This document shows, piece by piece, positions 5,556 through 6,248 of a stretch of DNA of 6,248 bases. Both the position numbers and the translations under genes were made by a program. Positions within the stretch are counted from its first letter, which is position 1. Every line of letters begins with the position of its first letter. Under the pieces are notes generated by a model, which made no database searches, had not been told where the DNA came from, and saw nothing but the letters and a program-made list of their open reading frames with translations. Origin of the DNA: an uncultured Porphyromonadaceae bacterium (GTDB taxonomy: Bacteria; Bacteroidota; Bacteroidia; Bacteroidales; Muribaculaceae); the NCBI GenBank assembly GCA_947175715.1, contig CAMWOD010000072.1, forward strand, positions 1 to 6,248, read 5' to 3'.

Positions 5556-6248
5556 TTATCGGGCGATTAAGTCACGGTACATATCGTCGAGGCTGAGCAC
5601 CCCCTGGCGTGTGGCAGCCCACTCGGCGGCCATTACGGCTCCCAGGGCGAAGCCGTCGCGCGACTTGGCGCGGTGCTCGATGGTGATGGTGTCGACGGGC
5701 GAATCCCACGTGACGATGTGAGTGCCGGGCACCTCTCCCTCGCGTTCATGCTCGATGAGGAGCGCATGGTCGACCTGGCTCTCGCTCCAGCTGTCGAGGG
5801 TAGGGGAGTGGGCTATCACCTCGGTGGCCAGTGTAATGGCAGTGCCGCTGGGGTGATCGAGTTTGTGTATGTGATGTATCTCCTTGATTGAAGGGGTATA
5901 CTGGGGGAAGTGGCTCATCACCGAGGCAAGATAGGTGTTGAGCGCAAAGAATATGTTGACTCCCACGCTATAGTTGGACGACCATAGGAATGTGCCCTCG
6001 GCCTGACGACACATCCGCTCCACCTCGGTGGCATGGTCGCGCCAGCCGGTAGAGCCCGAAACCACCTTGATGCCACGGTCGAAACAGCGGCGGTAGTTGT
6101 CGACAGCCGACGCCGGCGAGGTGAACTCTATGGCCACGTCGGCGCTGAGAAACCCTTCGGAGTCGAAGTCGTGGATGTTGTCATGGTCGATGATGGCCAC
6201 AATCTGGTGCCCCCGCTGCCGAGCGAACCGCTCGATTGCGTGGCCCAT
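5556..6248 (-). CDS. dapB: 4-hydroxy-tetrahydrodipicolinate reductase (5' end outside window)
   Basis: DapB performs the NAD(P)H-dependent reduction step on the way to diaminopimelate and lysine, in the cytoplasm. The visible 230 residues begin MGHAIE, which is the tail of the Rossmann glycine motif (usually G-Y-G-K-M-G); the Met codon at the edge is therefore internal, and about ten N-terminal residues lie off the window. Seen in order are EFTSPASAVDN (41-51), the cofactor-contact region SGSTGW (64-69), SSNYSVGVN (90-98), the catalytic block EIHHIHKLDHPSGTA (123-137) with H125, H126 and K129, then VPGTHIV (173-179) and the closing RDGFALGAVMAAEW (197-210). The estimated full length of about 240-250 residues suits the shorter DapB of Bacteroidetes. 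It is the first visible gene of the run dapB-lepB-WbqC. TAA stop at 5558-5556. Confidence 0.95.
   Translation of the reverse strand: MGHAIERFARQRGHQIVAIIDHDNIHDFDSEGFLSADVAIEFTSPASAVDNYRRCFDRGIKVVSGSTGWRDHATEVERMCRQAEGTFLWSSNYSVGVNIFFALNTYLASVMSHFPQYTPSIKEIHHIHKLDHPSGTAITLATEVIAHSPTLDSWSESQVDHALLIEHEREGEVPGTHIVTWDSPVDTITIEHRAKSRDGFALGAVMAAEWAATRQGVLSLDDMYRDLIAR

Noticed and set aside
6246..6248. ATG at the right edge as dapB start
   Set aside because: It encodes the internal Met of the G-x-G-x-M-G cofactor motif. The true start lies about ten codons further out.
1..6248. Mobile element, CRISPR, tRNA or rRNA
   Set aside because: No transposase or integrase protein, no regular spacer array, no cloverleaf-like or rRNA sequence was seen. 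The genes are ordinary chromosomal families with similar base composition.

Overview
The window reads like chromosomal DNA of a Bacteroidales bacterium, possibly Muribaculaceae-like. This rests on protein character and is not a database result. LepB is long with a PSSSL serine box. A WbqC-family gene follows lepB directly. The secreted C10 protease ends in the YYNLQG-type tail common in Prevotella and Muribaculaceae proteins. Gene starts lack clear Shine-Dalgarno sequences, and one candidate promoter has a Bacteroidetes-like TAnnTTTG -7 element. Six protein-coding genes are visible, two of them cut by the window edges. I see no tRNA, rRNA, insertion sequence, CRISPR array or phage gene.

Left part, + strand: the 3' end of an MgtE-type magnesium transporter gene (to 346) is followed 13 bases later by a small lipoprotein gene of unknown function (360-818). 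A 10-bp-stem hairpin (841-870) then separates them from the convergent gene on the other strand.

Middle, - strand: a 790-residue secreted papain-like protease of family C10 (streptopain/interpain type, 893-3265) carries a signal peptide, propeptide, catalytic domain, a long beta-rich extension and a short conserved tail. Its upstream gap (3266-3412) holds a candidate -7 element, an AT-rich dyad and a short imperfect tandem repeat, so it probably has its own regulated promoter.

Right part, - strand, transcribed right to left: dapB (lysine and diaminopimelate synthesis, 5' end off the window), lepB (signal peptidase I) and a WbqC-family gene are packed 23 to 29 bases apart and look like one operon. 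It joins cell-wall precursor synthesis, protein export and a probable surface-glycan gene. LepB would be the enzyme expected to remove the protease's AxA-type signal peptide.

Most of the window is ordinary. The least explained items are a perfect 24-bp palindrome inside the WbqC coding region, the repeats upstream of the protease gene, the unknown lipoprotein beside mgtE, and the C-terminal part of the protease. I found no convincing evidence of a wholly new system.
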